NCBI GenBank assembly: GCA_910591455.2
Contig: OU342817.1
Span: 15,716,415 to 15,780,414 of the forward strand
Direction: 5' to 3'
Length of the DNA: 64,000 nt
From: Pholis gunnellus
Lineage: Eukaryota > Chordata > Actinopteri > Perciformes > Pholidae
Numbering within the stretch: the stretch's first letter is position 1; each line of letters opens with the position of its first letter. Shown one piece after another: positions 11,665 through 25,400 of this stretch. The position numbers and the translations under genes were made by a program. The notes under the pieces are model-generated. The model had not been told where the DNA came from. It saw only the letters and a program-made list of their open reading frames with translations, and ran no database searches.

Positions 11665-12570
11665 TGTTAACTGTTATGTATAGTATGCCATAACAATGTC
11701 ATTAAAGTCAGTCTGCCATAAAAATGTCATGTTATAATTTGTCATAATAGTCATTAAAGTCACAGTATGGTTTGTTATAAAATATGTATAATACATCAAA
11801 GATTCCATGAAAATGTCAGTAAAGTATGTCATAATATGGTGTTATAAAAAGTCACAGTATCGTATGTCATATATATATGTCACAGTATAGTATGTCATAA
11901 AAATGCTGCACTAGATGCTTTTTCTGCCACTTTATTTGCAATCTTCACTAGATATGGTGCAGAGCATCTGCACCGAGCAGGAAGTTTTTTATCTTTGTTC
12001 CACAGTTTAGCTAAAGCTGGCCCTCAGTTTGCAATTACAAATATTACAAAAAGAGTTCTACCTCCTGAACGCATTTTGCTATTAAAACTACATTTGGTGG
12101 ACATATGTAAATATGATTCTTGGGTGACCATGACAAATTGGTTGCCATTTGTCCAATAGATGGCGCTTTAGCATTTCAATTCAATTTTTATTTGTATTGC
12201 CCAATATCACAAATACTTTGCCTCATAAGACAGCCTGTCCTTGGACTTGCATTGGATGAGGAAAAACTCCCAAAATAAAACCTTTAACGGGGAATAAAAG
12301 GAAGAAGCTTCAGATCTCCGTCTCTATGCATATTTATGTCCTGTGCATAGTCAGAAAAGTGAAAAAAATGATAAAAGTAAATTATGTCACCAAAAATGTA
12401 TGTATAGTATGTTAAAAATATCTGAGTCTAGTTTTTAAAAAAAAATGAATTGTATACTCAAAGTTTTTCATAGAATATAGTATGTTCAAAAGATCATATT
12501 TTATGACGAGAAAAAGTCATAATATAGTGGGCTGAAAAAAGTTTTAAAAAAGTCATAGTATAATATGTTA
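11665..12570. repeat. Degenerate AT-rich minisatellite, split by a mobile element
   Basis: From 11665 to about 11905 the sequence repeats variants of TAGTATGTCATAAAAATGTC with AAAGTCACAG spacers. The same words return at about 12402-12570. The two tracts are separated by unrelated sequence and by the element at 12175-12316. This looks like an old tandem array. Confidence 0.6.
12175..12316. mobile_element. Copy of a common teleost dispersed repeat
   Basis: The stretch with TTTTTATTTGTATTGCCC, GGAAAAACTCCCA and CCTTTAACGGGG followed by GGAAGAAGCTTCAG is a word order I recognise from a very abundant fish repeat. Classification is from memory; there is no coding capacity. Confidence 0.6.
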
Positions 12571-15280
12571 CCCCACAATTTACGATACTCTTGTGAGAGT
12601 TTTAGCAAGTTTTGGCAAATAGTGGTTTTACCATCTAGAGTCTAGAATACAGACCTTTTACCTGATGAAATACCTTTCAGGTGTAAACACCAAGTTGCTC
12701 TTTAATTTACTGGACTCTTGTTAAAAAAACAAAAACAATGACGCAAACAATCAGAGTTAGCAATATCATTTAATCATTTCCCCTCAGCTTAGAATCACTG
12801 TTGTACATAAGTTACACTTTGTTTTCTCAATTTCACAGGTTCATTTTTTTCTCTCTTCAAACTTCCAGTTTGACCTCCCTCTCGTATCAAACGAAAAAAA
12901 AAGCAGATTGTATTATACAAAAATGCAAACCAATTTTCACACAGTGAATTCTCTTACAAAGTCATAAAATGGCGTAATAATGGCTACATCCACATTGGAG
13001 GAAGATATTTCTAGACATTCCTTAATGGAGTATAATATACATATAAAAACTTTTTTTCTTGCTGAAATCAAACCTGTACCTTAATTTAAGAGATATTTTA
13101 CAAGGGAGTAATCATATAAAATAGCCATTTGCGAATTTCCCCAGAAAGTCAGGGAATAAAATGTGAGCCTCAAACAGCAGTAACAGAGTTCAGTGGTCAA
13201 GGGTGGGAGTGGAGGGGTTAACTGGTTATGTAAATGAGGGGTAGAGGCAGCAGTTCCACTCAGATACAAAAACACACAGGAGATTGAAATGAACATCTTT
13301 GCTATTTACTATAGAGTAAACCATCCCAATTAGTCGTCGTATGTTGGTTCCACTAAGCTAAAAGGTGATTCAGGCTCATTCACACCTGCAGGGACGTATC
13401 CGGTAGAATCAGCATTTGGGTTAGTTTTGGTTGACTTGTACTTAGAGAGGGTGAGAAACATCATATTGAAGTAACACCACCTGTTGCCAATTGGTGGCAT
13501 TATAACAGCAGAATTAAGCTGGTGTGGCCAATGTCTTGTAAATATACGTCTTTAAGGAGAACAAAGCTGTTGTGTGAATGTCACTCATACTGTCGGCTGC
13601 TGACGATACATCGGGTTGGATGATGCATTAAAGACTGTAAGACTTGCAGGTCAGTAAATTCACTCAACTATTGCAGGAACAAAACGAGAAAGAGAAAAGG
13701 ACTACAAACCGAGCTAGGTCAACAACATTTCCTTAAAAAATAACATTTTGCCTCAAATCTTGAGAGAATTGCATTATTTGCATGTTGCTGTTCTACGTAA
13801 AATTTTCAAAAAGTGAGAGAGGGGGGGGGGGGGGGTCTACTAGAGTCCATCTGTATGACTCTAAATCAGTCCAATTCAGTGTTAATTAGTCATTTTGAAA
13901 TCACCTCATGCTCCTAAAGCAGACAAGGTGAACGGGGGCATTGCAAGAGGATTTAAGGCCAACCTATCGTCAGAGACTTCCTGAATATCCTCTCGGGGAC
14001 AGACGTGGGAAAAAACCCCAACACTTTTCTAATACCTCAAAACTATCACCCAGTACAGCACACTTTGAGGAAGAAAAAAAAAAAAAAAAACTTAGGGTAC
14101 ATTTTCTACAATACAATCTAGCACACACAAAACTTCTCCATCAATTTTCCAAAGTTACAGAATTTTGTCTTCTTCGGAAGCATAGTCTATAAAGAACATC
14201 TTTGTTTGAACACAAAAGATTAAGTGAACACGCATCAATGCGCACAGAAGTCCTTCGTCTGGGAAAGGATAAAGTCTGTGTTGGCAACCAGTGGACAGAA
14301 AACAAATCAAACGACGAAAAAGAAACAAAAACATTTTGCTGATTCTAAATAGAGATCATTTAATATAAATGCTGAGCGAGTAAAATAAGAGGTGGCACAT
14401 TAATAGTGCTTTAGTATATTAATGTATGTATACATACTCATATGTATAAGTGAGCTGTGTACCTAAACAATAAATGTAGCAAGGAGCAGCCAGAGGCTTG
14501 AAGTGTGGTAGGAAAAATTTTTAAATGAAAAAACCCAAACATCTACTATCATGGCGCTGACATATTGGAAGAGATGCCTATCGAACAACCCAGATGAGAG
14601 ACACAAAACAATTGTGTCTTTATTTTTTTTTTCACTCATCAGTGATTTGTCAGACTGTAAGTTTCTCATGTGACCAAAACGAAGGGTCAACGTTAAAGTT
14701 AAAGTTGACCCGTCGACCGTTCAACAACAAGGGCTCAGAGCTGTAAAACTGAAGCCAATGATGTAACCGTTTACAAAAAGGCAAAGAGCTCCATGTCGAG
14801 CATCAGCAGTAAACAATCTACACGATGGATAAAGAGCAATAATAGTGGTGGTGATGATGACATCAAGGTGTGGAAAAGGAAAATGTGATATTGTAATACT
14901 CACCGATAAAAAAAAATGCTTAAATATACTCAATGTGATATAAATGAACTTATGAAGTTTGCTTTTTTTTGCGGACAGCCATCTTTGAGAGTAGGTGGTG
15001 TTTACTCCTCAGTAACCGACGCCAATATCTCCGTCTGTAAACATGATTTCGAATGGACTGTGCAGCTTAAAACGCTACAACCGCTACTTTTATAGGAACG
15101 CAAACGGGAAGTTTAGGTGTTTGCTTGGAATTCAACCGTTTTCCTGACAGAGAAGAGGACGCGCACTAAGCAAAACCTCTGTAAAGCCTTCACTTGGTAG
15201 GCCACACCCCCCCCAAATCGTAACAACGTAAAGCATGAAAAAATAAAACGAAAATTTAACAAAAGAACACAAGGGAAGGC

Positions 15281-15295
15281 AACTTCATAGAAGTT
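15281..15295 (-). promoter_or_regulatory. Constitutive decay element-like hairpin in the rc3h1 3' UTR
   Basis: On the transcript strand AACTTC-TAT-GAAGTT forms a perfect 6-bp stem with triloop UAU. It fits the published core UUC-Y-R-Y-GAA bound by the ROQ domain. A U-G wobble could extend the stem by one pair. It would be present only in transcripts that use the distal poly(A) sites. Confidence 0.55.
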
Positions 15296-16300
15296 AGGAG
15301 AACAAATGACAAGATAATCCCAATGGGGAGGCCTTTTGTGTGGCTAGACGAGGAGCTCTGAGGAGGGAAATTCCTTAATTACGGTAATTTATAAAGACAC
15401 AGAAAGATGTACTCTCTGTCAGCCTAAACATGTGCATTCATCCCACACACCCCCAAAAAAAGATTTTTGGGCATAATTAGCTGGGATTGAATGCAGCTCT
15501 ATCGAGCGCAGGCTTTACAACCGAACCACATCAGGTCACACCACCAACCCAGAGAAGCACAGAGTAGATTCCCTTATAGAAAACATGTGGAAAGCTCGTT
15601 ATCAAAAAGACTTGTCGCACTCTTTAAAACAGAATGCTTCAATTAAATATAGAATATACTGCTTTCAAGTATGAAACATACATGATGTGTTCATAAAACG
15701 CATTAATAAAATGATACTTCTTGTGGCAGGTGAAGACGTGCATGTGTGAAACACCTCGCATCTCCGTTTCAGCTGAATACTGGTGGAATATTGTACTGGC
15801 TTTTCCCTCCTCAGACCATCTGCATCCGAGCAAACACTTCTTTTTTTTTTTTTTTTTTTTTTACGATTCAGGGGTTGAGTACCAAGTGACGCACGTCTGC
15901 CGTCTCCTACAATACCTTCGTAGATCGTCAGATTGCAGGAGAAGGTCCTCAAGAGTGCGTGTGAGTGAGTGGGCTTGTGAATCTGCTCCTCTGTGTCCAA
16001 CTGTATGTTTGCTGGTACAGCCGAACCAAAAAGTATCATTATGGGGAGGATCAATCAAATACGCGACTGCGTTTTATTCAGATTTCGAACGGAATAGGCC
16101 TAACCTTTTTGGATGAAATTACAATACCACTGTCAACATCACCACCATTTTCTCTTCCTGATACATCTATGGTGAGCCTTGTTTATCTTTAATCCCAGTA
16201 CAAAAAAAAAATAAAAGAGAAGAAAAACAAATTAACACACACGAGAAATGTTATCATATGCTCTGGTTTCCAGGCAAGGAAAGTCATTAAAAAAAGCTCA

Positions 16301-16309
16301 TTCACAGAA
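16301..16309 (-). promoter_or_regulatory. Second decay-element-like core in the rc3h1 3' UTR (UGU triloop)
   Basis: The transcript strand reads TTCTGTGAA, the same core and triloop as in the TNF decay element. Flanking pairs are mostly G-U wobbles, so the stem is weaker than at 15281-15295. It lies ~157 nt past the stop and before every candidate poly(A) site, so all isoforms should carry it. Confidence 0.4.
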
Positions 16310-16399
16310 CAAAAAGAAAGAAAATTCATATCACGGCAGATACTGCTCATCTTCTAAATAGAATGGGTGCCTGTGCATGCTTTTCAATTGAGCATCTTG

Positions 16400-16402
<3 letters not shown>

Positions 16403-16450
<48 letters not shown>

Positions 16451-16460
16451 GTGTGTGTGT
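16403..16460. repeat. (GT)n microsatellite just past the rc3h1 stop
   Basis: An almost pure GT run with one AG interruption, ending 5 bases below the rc3h1 stop codon. In rc3h1 mRNA it would read as a CA repeat at the start of the 3' UTR. Confidence 0.9.
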
Positions 16461-16465
16461 ACTGC

Positions 16466-19400
16466 CTATGAGCAGGAATGGACGACGCCATTCTTCTGCA
16501 TTTCTGAACCAGTGGCACCTGGATCAGAGCACAAGCCCAAAGCAGACGTCTTATTGGTCAGTGACAGCATGGACCCGCCCACTGCACTTTCTTGCAGACT
16601 GTTGGAGCCGTTGGACACCTCGCTGAATTAAGGACAGAGAGAAGGAACCCAGGTGAGAACAGGGGACACTGGGAGGAGCTCGGGCTCATAAAGAAACACA
16701 CGTATATTCAGGGAATATACACATATTTATATTAAAGTAAGCGTTTACCCACCCAAGAGCCAGGGAGATTTCTTCTAGCTGAGTCTTATGCTCTGGTTGT
16801 CCATTCTCTGCAGGTTTAATCTTATACTGCTGAACGTCATGGGTCACTTGGTTTTCCTGATTTGTAGATGGATAAAACATGCTCAGTTGCTAGAAAGACA
16901 CCCAGTTACCTACTGAACCCTAATCAGTCAATATCTTTTAAGACTTAAGCCATGGCCTGGACCATTACAAGCTTTATTGCGGTATGTATAATTTGTTGTA
17001 TGTATATTAGCACTCATCCTGCTGTATGGTGTTAACACCACTTCCACAAAGTTTTGTTTTGAAATCAATAATTTCCACCCCAAAATCTTCTCTCAGCATA
17101 CATAGACTGTTTCATCCCTTGTTTTTACCTAACAGCTCCCCCCCCCCTCCCTTACCAAAGCCATCTCCCGGGTCCTCTTGCCAATCTCTCTCTCCACCTG
17201 GTGGAGCTCCAGGCTCAGCTGTTCGCTGGAGACAGCTGCTGTACTTGCTCCCACTGCCGGCCACTTGGGCTGCTGTTGAGCTGCTGCCTGGCCCTGGCCG
17301 GGCTGCCCGGGCTGGCCTGCCAATGCACTGGCCTCCCTCTGCAGCAGTAAAGAGTTATTGGCAGCCTGTGATAGCCAAACAGGAAGTGAAGAGGATGAGT
17401 GCGCAATTTGGAAATTTCTGGCAGCAGGAATGCTGCGTGAAATAGAAAACCTGGTTTTTTTTTTGTTCCAGTGTTGACTGTATTTTGGGAGTGACTTGGC
17501 AGCTTGACTGCTTTGATTCCTCACAACATCACTTATCGTGATTAAATGATAGCAGGGATATAAATACATAAAATATGAAGTCCTCTGGAATTTAAAAACA
17601 AGACTTATTTCAATATTTCACAATCGTGTAGCAATTGTCTGCTCTTTGCAGACCTTCCTGGGTTCCTGTTAGTGAGAGAGCATACACACCTCCATGCTTC
17701 GTATCTGGGTCTGTTGGTTGATCTGCTGGTTGACCTGCTGCAGCTCAATCTTTAACTGTTCTCTGTCTGGAGTTGCCATAGGCAGGCTGTGAGAGGGAAA
17801 ATACAATAAGAAATTTACACAACTGCTTTACAATCGTCTTTATAAGCAACACACATTCACATTCATGCATGTAGTTCTGATATTGTCTTGAAACGCTCGA
17901 TGAGTATTATCATCATGTGAATATTAAAAAGGTGACAGGAAATCAAACACAGGCCTCACCGCTCACTGAAGTGTCCCTGAGAGGAGGCGGCAGTCTGGTG
18001 TGAGGGGTATGAAGCTCCACCCCATCCTCCATGGCTCCCATATGTGTATTCTGCTGTAGGCGAGGTGGAGAAAGAAGTCAGAAATGTTTTCATGCCAAAC
18101 TGTAATATTTAAACGGCACAATTATGTGAAATGATCGGGTTGCAGAAGTTCGGTGTAAGGAGCAGGAGTGGACAGTGTGGACGAAACAAGTAAAGCAGTT
18201 TATCATTCGTTATGTAAAGAAAATGCACATGGTACAAATGCATGAAAGCCATGAATAACTTGTTTTATACATGGTTTCTTACCTGGCATGGCCATGTGTT
18301 TAGAGCTTGGGTTCTGAGGCGTGGAGGCCATCGCCTGCACGGGGCCTGTGGTCTGGTAGCCCGTCTTTGAGGTGCGGGAGATGGCACCGAAGCGCGATAC
18401 GGTGGGCTGGGGGCCAAATGGGATGATGGGGTCATCGTCTTTCACTTCTCCACCCCTCCGAGGAGCCTCCAGTGATGGATCCCTCAGACCCTTAGCCTCC
18501 GCATTCTGGTAGACACGGGGAAAGAGGTGGTAAATGGTAAATGGGACGCCTCTCTAGTCTTCCGACCACTCAAAGGATGAGAGAGGAAAGGTTAGGACAT
18601 CTTCCTTTCATATCAAATGCTTACTTTTGATTGGTGCTGGTTAATTACACTTGGTCAAACAACTCAGCAGCTTGCACTAATTAGCTATTAGCTTGTTACA
18701 TTATTAAACTGCCTTTAAGGTTTTGTGTATCAACACTGAATCATTCAAGACAGAACCACAACGCATCATTTCCCCTCCCCCAAATACTGACATGGCTGCT
18801 ACTAATGGAGTTATCCGTCTGAACTCACCATCATGTCCATGGCACCAGGACCCATAACATCTTTGGGTTTGGCATCCTTCGTACCAATGTAGGAGCCAAT
18901 CGTTTCACAAGACCAGGGAGAGTACTGCCCTGCGTAGTCCGGCTCTCTGCACTTCCCCATGGTTTTGGAGTTCTCCTCGCCATACTGCAGACACAGAACA
19001 TACAGAGAGAGCGCTGTCACCAACACTTGCATGTACTTACAGTTCTTGAATCGTATCATAAAATGCGTGCGTATGATCTGAGCCAGTCTCAGAGAGGTGT
19101 GAAATTCAAACAGTGCTCACCTCTGGAGGGTAGTCGCTGGGAAAGGAGTGAGGAAGAGTGGGCGAGGCAGCGAATGGTGGAGGGGATATGACCTTCCTTT
19201 CCTCCAGCTGTGATAACAGCTCCTGCCGGCGTCGGTGCAGGTAGTCGAGGCTGGGCTGTGACCCACTATATGATGGCCCCTAAGACACAAACGGAGAAAT
19301 ATTGCTGTATTTTAGTGTTTGGAAACTAGGCTGGCACCACAAAGAGTTAAAGGCAAATGGCTCAAAATGAGGAACAATCCAAACAAACTCACCCTGACAT

Positions 19401-22400
19401 AAGCCCTCATGGGTGGAGGCTGGGCCCCCGGTGTATAGTAGCCATCTGGAGGGTATCTATCACGGGAACTGGGCTCCTGGTGGTAGAGGGAGTTAGCCTG
19501 TCCTGCTGAGGGCGGGGGCATATCCAGAGGAGCGGGACTCATTCTGACCAGGCCCTCCCTCTGTGATGGGTAAGGCTGTGGGGGAGGTGGCGGGCCAGCG
19601 TAGGTCCCGTGGCGACCTCGGTCGTGGTGCGGAGGGTGAGGGTAAGAGAAAGGTGGACCAGAGTGAGGGGCCTGGTAGGGGCGCTCTGGTGGGCCATAGC
19701 CAGGGTAGGGGTCCTGGTAAGGGGGTCCTGACTCGCTGGGGGGAGGAGGGTTACGCATGTAATCCCGGGGAACATACTGCGGCGGCTGTTGGTAAGGGTA
19801 CCCTGAGAAATAAAAAGCGGATTATTATCAACACAACACAGAGATTGAATCAGTCACGCATACAGAAGCTGATTGTGCATCATTCCGTTTCCTCGAGCCC
19901 TACCTGTGGGGTACTGAGGGGGGTCATACTGAGACGCAGAAGGTGGTGGGCGAGTGTCATAGCACATCTCGGGGAGCGGTCCCTGGGGGTAGACTGGTGA
20001 ACCTCTGGCTACCACAGGCATGTGCTTCACCCCAGAGAGGTGGTCCACTGACATCCTTTGGTGGGCCATGGCATGAGGCGGCAGAGCCATACCAGGTTTG
20101 GCCAGCCCAGGGTCCATGCTACAACAATAAATGTTAGATTTGAGTCAGAAACAAGTCCGTTAACAACTTTGTGCCATAAGGTGCCCGGAGTCCGCTTTCT
20201 CCATGGCACGCAGCTGCCTGTTCTTTGGCTGTCAATTAATTAAATGTGCTGAGAAAGCAATACTCACCCATCGGGTGGTGATCCTGGGGCGCTGGGACTC
20301 CCTCCATCCATCTTCATGGGTTTACGCAACAGTTCGTACGGGACTGTGTCAGTGCCGCGGGCAATTAGCTGGGGCATGGAAGGTCCACCGCTACCGTTGG
20401 TGAGCGGTGAAGGCTTCCGGGTCACTGCTACGTCGAGGGGAAGACCCTCATCTGGCATGAGCCCTCCTGAGCCAGGGAGGCGAGCTGCCAAACGCTTATT
20501 CATTTTACGATACCTGACGGACATAAAAGCGCAGTACAAATTGTATAAGAAATGCTGGAGGGTGTAAAAAACTGTTTATATTCGACAGTAATATCTAATT
20601 ATTTATCATTATATTATATTTATCAGACTCACTTCTCCAGTTCTTCCTGAGAATGAGCGAAGGTGCAGCTGGCTCCACGAGGGCAGCCTCCCTTCTGCTT
20701 CATGTCACGACACATGTATGTCTTGTACTTGCTGTGCTGAGGAGGCTAAAAAGAGACGACAAGTATTGTTTCAACAGAGAAAACATATACTGTACAACCT
20801 TTGTGTCATTATGGTAAAACCCTGTTAGAGGACAAACAGAGCTGAACACTCAATAGTGGTGATATTGAACATTACAGTCGGGGCTGGGCGATACAGACAA
20901 TTTTTGTATTTAATACCTCGTTATGGGTGGTGTTACAAATTAAAAGAAAAAAAGAAAACAAACAGGTGTCTCAGTAAGTGTTAGGCCAGCTTGTCATTCC
21001 TACAATTGATGAACAATGCTCCTATGGCTATAACGTGGGTTAATCAATCAATATACAGGGTCTGGGGCCCAGCTCTTTTTGTGGTCCAATGGGTAGACTC
21101 ACCTGTTGAGGGTCAGCTCCTTTCTTGCTGTGGTTCTGGATGAAGTCCACCAGACCATGCACCACTGTTTTCACTGCTACCAGCCCTTTCTCAAGCTGCT
21201 CCCATGTGGGAGGAGGAGCATCTGTGGAAACAGAACACGAGAAACGTAGACTTTAATCTCAATACTTAATGCTCAATACGTAATTGGTTGACTCGTAAGA
21301 CATAAATACACAAAACATTTTTGGGCGAGCCCAAACATATTGCGACTTGGGGTGTAACAGTATGTGTATTGGTACGTTCGGTAGGCGACATCGTTTCGGT
21401 ATGCCTTATGACCCCAACAGCTGTGAATGCCGACTACTTTTTGCACATGCGGAAAGAAATTCTGGAGCGCAAGCTTAACCCAGTTGCTGTCAGCTGTATC
21501 AGCGTCGTAGAATGAAAGCTGGTTATCTGGGTTAATCAAGCTCAACCTGTATGTACAGTTACACTGAAGTCCGGAGTAATGCTGCTCAGAAATACTTTAC
21601 ATTTACATTACAGACATTCCTAATTACGACACACAACGTATTAGATAAGATGAACTGGAATAACACAAAAGGTTTGAAAGAGAGGGTTGAGAAGACGCAA
21701 TGGCCACTGTTTGGATTCCAGCTTGTGACGCCGCATGTACTGTCTCCTCACGTCACTGTGAAACCAGGATTGTTGAAGCGTGCTCGGTTCTTACCGGGAC
21801 TGGGATCAATGTTGGCCAGTAGTTCCAGGTGTGGCCGCAGCCTGTTCAGGTTGGCTGGGTCTCCGGTCCTCTGCAATGCAATCGTCAGCTCCTGGACACT
21901 CTGCGCAAAAGACGCCGGGGTCTGCAGCTAGGCCAAGAGCAGAAAAAAAAAAACAGGGAGTGAATGATTTGGCAGGTTTTTGGCAAGACAGGATTTCTAT
22001 TGTAGGAACATGTTTTAAGATAAAGAGCGTAGAAACTGCATAATTTATAGCATTGCAGCACATAAATAATCTATGAAAAAATCAGATCCACACACATTTA
22101 CTTCTCTCACATACCTTATCGATGATAGACTGCATGTGTGACTTGTGAGATTGATCTCCATATAACAGAGAAGACCACTGGTCGGGTGCGATGCGCAGCC
22201 CGCCCTCCATGGCTATCTGAACTATCTGAGAGTCGTGCTCGCGCCGCAGAGCCTCGTAAGTACGGAATTCCTCTTTCAGCTGCATCAGGGACGAATCTTC
22301 ATCACGTTTGGTCACCTAAGGAGCCACAAAGAAGAAGAAAAGAGTGAATAGAATGTTTGGGTTAGTTTTTCATTTTAAATTTGTTTTTAACCGTCCCAAA

Positions 22401-25400
22401 GATCATTTCATCCGCTCTGAAGTCAGTGTATTCCATCAGAAATGTTTGTTATCCTGTTACTATGTGAGAGTCATTAGTGTTTTTTCCCCTTCATAAATAC
22501 ATGTAATTCAAATGATTAGGAAATAAAGGTTGTATTTTTATTGATTCAAACAAATGTTGTCATTAGTAGTATTAATGAAGTATAAGCTGCTTAGAGGTTA
22601 GTGTAAACGGGTCATAATTCATTTCTAATATCTATTTATATTGTTTTTCAGCAACACTACATTTTATGAGATCACATCATGATAACGTTAGAATTTAAAT
22701 TCACTCAGTACTCATTTTCACTGAACAGAGCCTGAATGCATCATAATGTAACTGAAGGGAACCTTCGTTCGTTGGCCTTTAGCGATGCTGCTAACGTTAC
22801 TAGCTCTCCTGTCTATTTCAACACAGACTGATCGTTTATAATGAAACATTATCAGAGATCGTCGACTAGAAAAGCATAACTGCCGATGTCCTGATTGCAT
22901 ATTTTACTTATTTTGGCAGATAACGACAGTCAGTACAACTTTTATTTCACACTGATGATTAACGTTAAACTGTGTAATTCATTTTAAAAAACTGTCATAA
23001 TCGTCAGATTTTCATCTTTATGACGGTCGTTAAACACACGTGTGATGAAAATGAAACCAAAGCTTAAAATTTTTATGTATTCTACATGTCTCATTTAAAA
23101 TTTTGCCCCAAATCAACCATTTACTCTCCTGGGTCCTGGAAAATAAACATTAAATCCTGCGCTCCTCAGCGGAACTAGGAAGCCATGATTGATTCAGCTG
23201 AGACCAACAGTCACGTGACAAAAATTCCGTGAAACAACTGAACACAGGACAGGAGCGGTAAAATAAAGGTTGTACAAATGTGAATAGCTCAATATCTATA
23301 CAGCACACGAAGCCTATCGTTTTCTCCAACACTTGTGGCAACTTGTGTTGGATGTATAGTTTCCATTGTTTGCCAATTTTTGTTAAATAAATTATCAAAA
23401 AACTTCAACTTATGTTTTTTTTATGATTTATGGCATTGTAACTGTGTTATACAGCCCAAAAGACATGTTTAGTAGTAGCACTATGAGGGCAGGGAGTCCT
23501 GTTGTGGAGCGGCACCACATGGCGTACACTATTTGCCACAAGACTTTAAATTAAAGAAACGTATGAAGTTTTATTCTGGTTCTCAGTCAGTGACGTACCT
23601 TGAAGCAGGAGGCCCTGTAGAGGAGCTGCACCACATGACCGATGCTCGTCTTAGAGGCCTGCGGGAAGCGTGGCTCAAGCCTCTGAACTACAAAGAGAAC
23701 CAACACCTTCCTGGACAGTGCAGAGCCGTCCTCCAGAGCAAGAAGGACCAACTTTAGAGCTTCCTCCTGCATGGCTGGGAAAGGAACAACATAAAAAATA
23801 AAAAAAAACATGAGTAAAAGGGGGACTGCCAAAAGCCAACATTTACAGAGGATCGTTGTACTGCTCCTTCTCAAAAACGGACATGTGCTGGTTTAATTTT
23901 GCAGGTCATGTAAAACCACCTACCCGGGCCTAGAAACTGACATCCCCGTGCACGCACGGCGGCCCACAGGTTGGAGGAGAGCTGCTGTGGATTCTGGTGC
24001 TGCAGGATGAGTTCGGTGACGGTTCGCTCACCCAGAGAGCGGGCGGCTCTCATGGCTCTGACACGGCCCTCCTCTTCCACCAGCTGGCAGTGGACCAGGG
24101 TTACCAGTTTCCTCTGCATGGGTCGACTCAGCATGCTCTGGGCCGTGCTGCTCAGGCCCACACCTGGTGAGAGATTAAGACGGGAACACTGGTAAACCAC
24201 GGGAATATCAACTCAGACACATTATACACTCATTTGCCAGTTTATCAGGTACATCATAAAAGAATGCAGTCTAATAAAAGACTGCTGCAATAAATATTAC
24301 CTTCATAAAAGGTTATCATTTTCTCCTGATTCAACTTCATGATCATTTGGAACGATGTAGTTGCACCTCTACATCCAAAGAGTTTACCGCGGTTACTTCC
24401 CATTTTACAATTCCTCCTTTGCACTGACATCTCTTGTCTCTTAACATGGCCAATGATTGACTGAGGAAACGGCTTAAAATGTGCACATCTAATGCAAACA
24501 ATACATTTACTGCATTGGTGTGATTCTGCAATGGAACAAAGTGGATTTAAAAGACACCAATGTGTGTTATTAACATTTAACTTGGGTGTCCTGTTATACG
24601 TTTACCTCAGGAGAACAATACAGCAAGAGCTTTATGTGCCATGAAACCTTTTTTTAACAAGTTTTCTCACAATGAGCCATAAATGACGAATCAATAAAAA
24701 GAAACAACTATGACCTTTGAATATTATGGTCGTAACAATCAGTTGTGGTGACATTGGCAACACCATATATGGAATACCCTTTTGAACCCCCGTTCTTTGG
24801 AAATATCATTTCAGTTTAAAATAAGGTCCGTGACAAAAACAATGAATGGCATACTTCATTACTTCATCATATAAACAGCATCAGAGTATCACTCATTGAA
24901 CGGACGTCCTTACATTTTTTTTTAAATATAGACAGTTTTGAGTATAATTTGTTGTTATTGAAACAGGCAATGATTGTTTTTGTCCAAACTGGCTTCCCTT
25001 ATGTAATTATTATCACTTCTACAGCCATCAACCATGAGATATATCTCTGCACTATTTATTAAAAAACTAGTTCTGCTTTTCTATTTTGAATGACTTTCGA
25101 TGATTAACAGAAAACAGGCAATACGTTGATAACAAAGTCAAAACATTTGGATTGTCTATTGCATCTGTGATGTGAAGCTAATGATGCCTTCAAGACGGGT
25201 TGTGTTTACGAGTAGAGTCTGTTTCACGACACAGTGATGTCATATGCACGACTTTGTAAGTGAAAATGTTCAGACAAGTACAACAGTTGTAACATGTGAT
25301 CATGTTTTAAAAAAAATGTTAGTCCCTTTCATCAAACAGACATGCAAAAATCACCTTGCGCACTATTTTTGAGACGGGTTTAAAAAACACTTGAATGCCA

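Larger units (their letters stand above)
12769..16465 (-). other. rc3h1: Predicted long 3' UTR of rc3h1
   Basis: About 3.7 kb downstream of the rc3h1 stop has no ORF with family character. Minus-strand poly(A) signals lie at 16073-16078 (AATAAA), 14619-14624 (AATAAA) and 12769-12774 (ATTAAA), so short and long forms are plausible. Human RC3H1 also has a multi-kilobase 3' UTR. Included are a G15 run at 13821-13835, a T-run near 15841-15862 and two hairpins of the Roquin-binding type. Confidence 0.55.
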
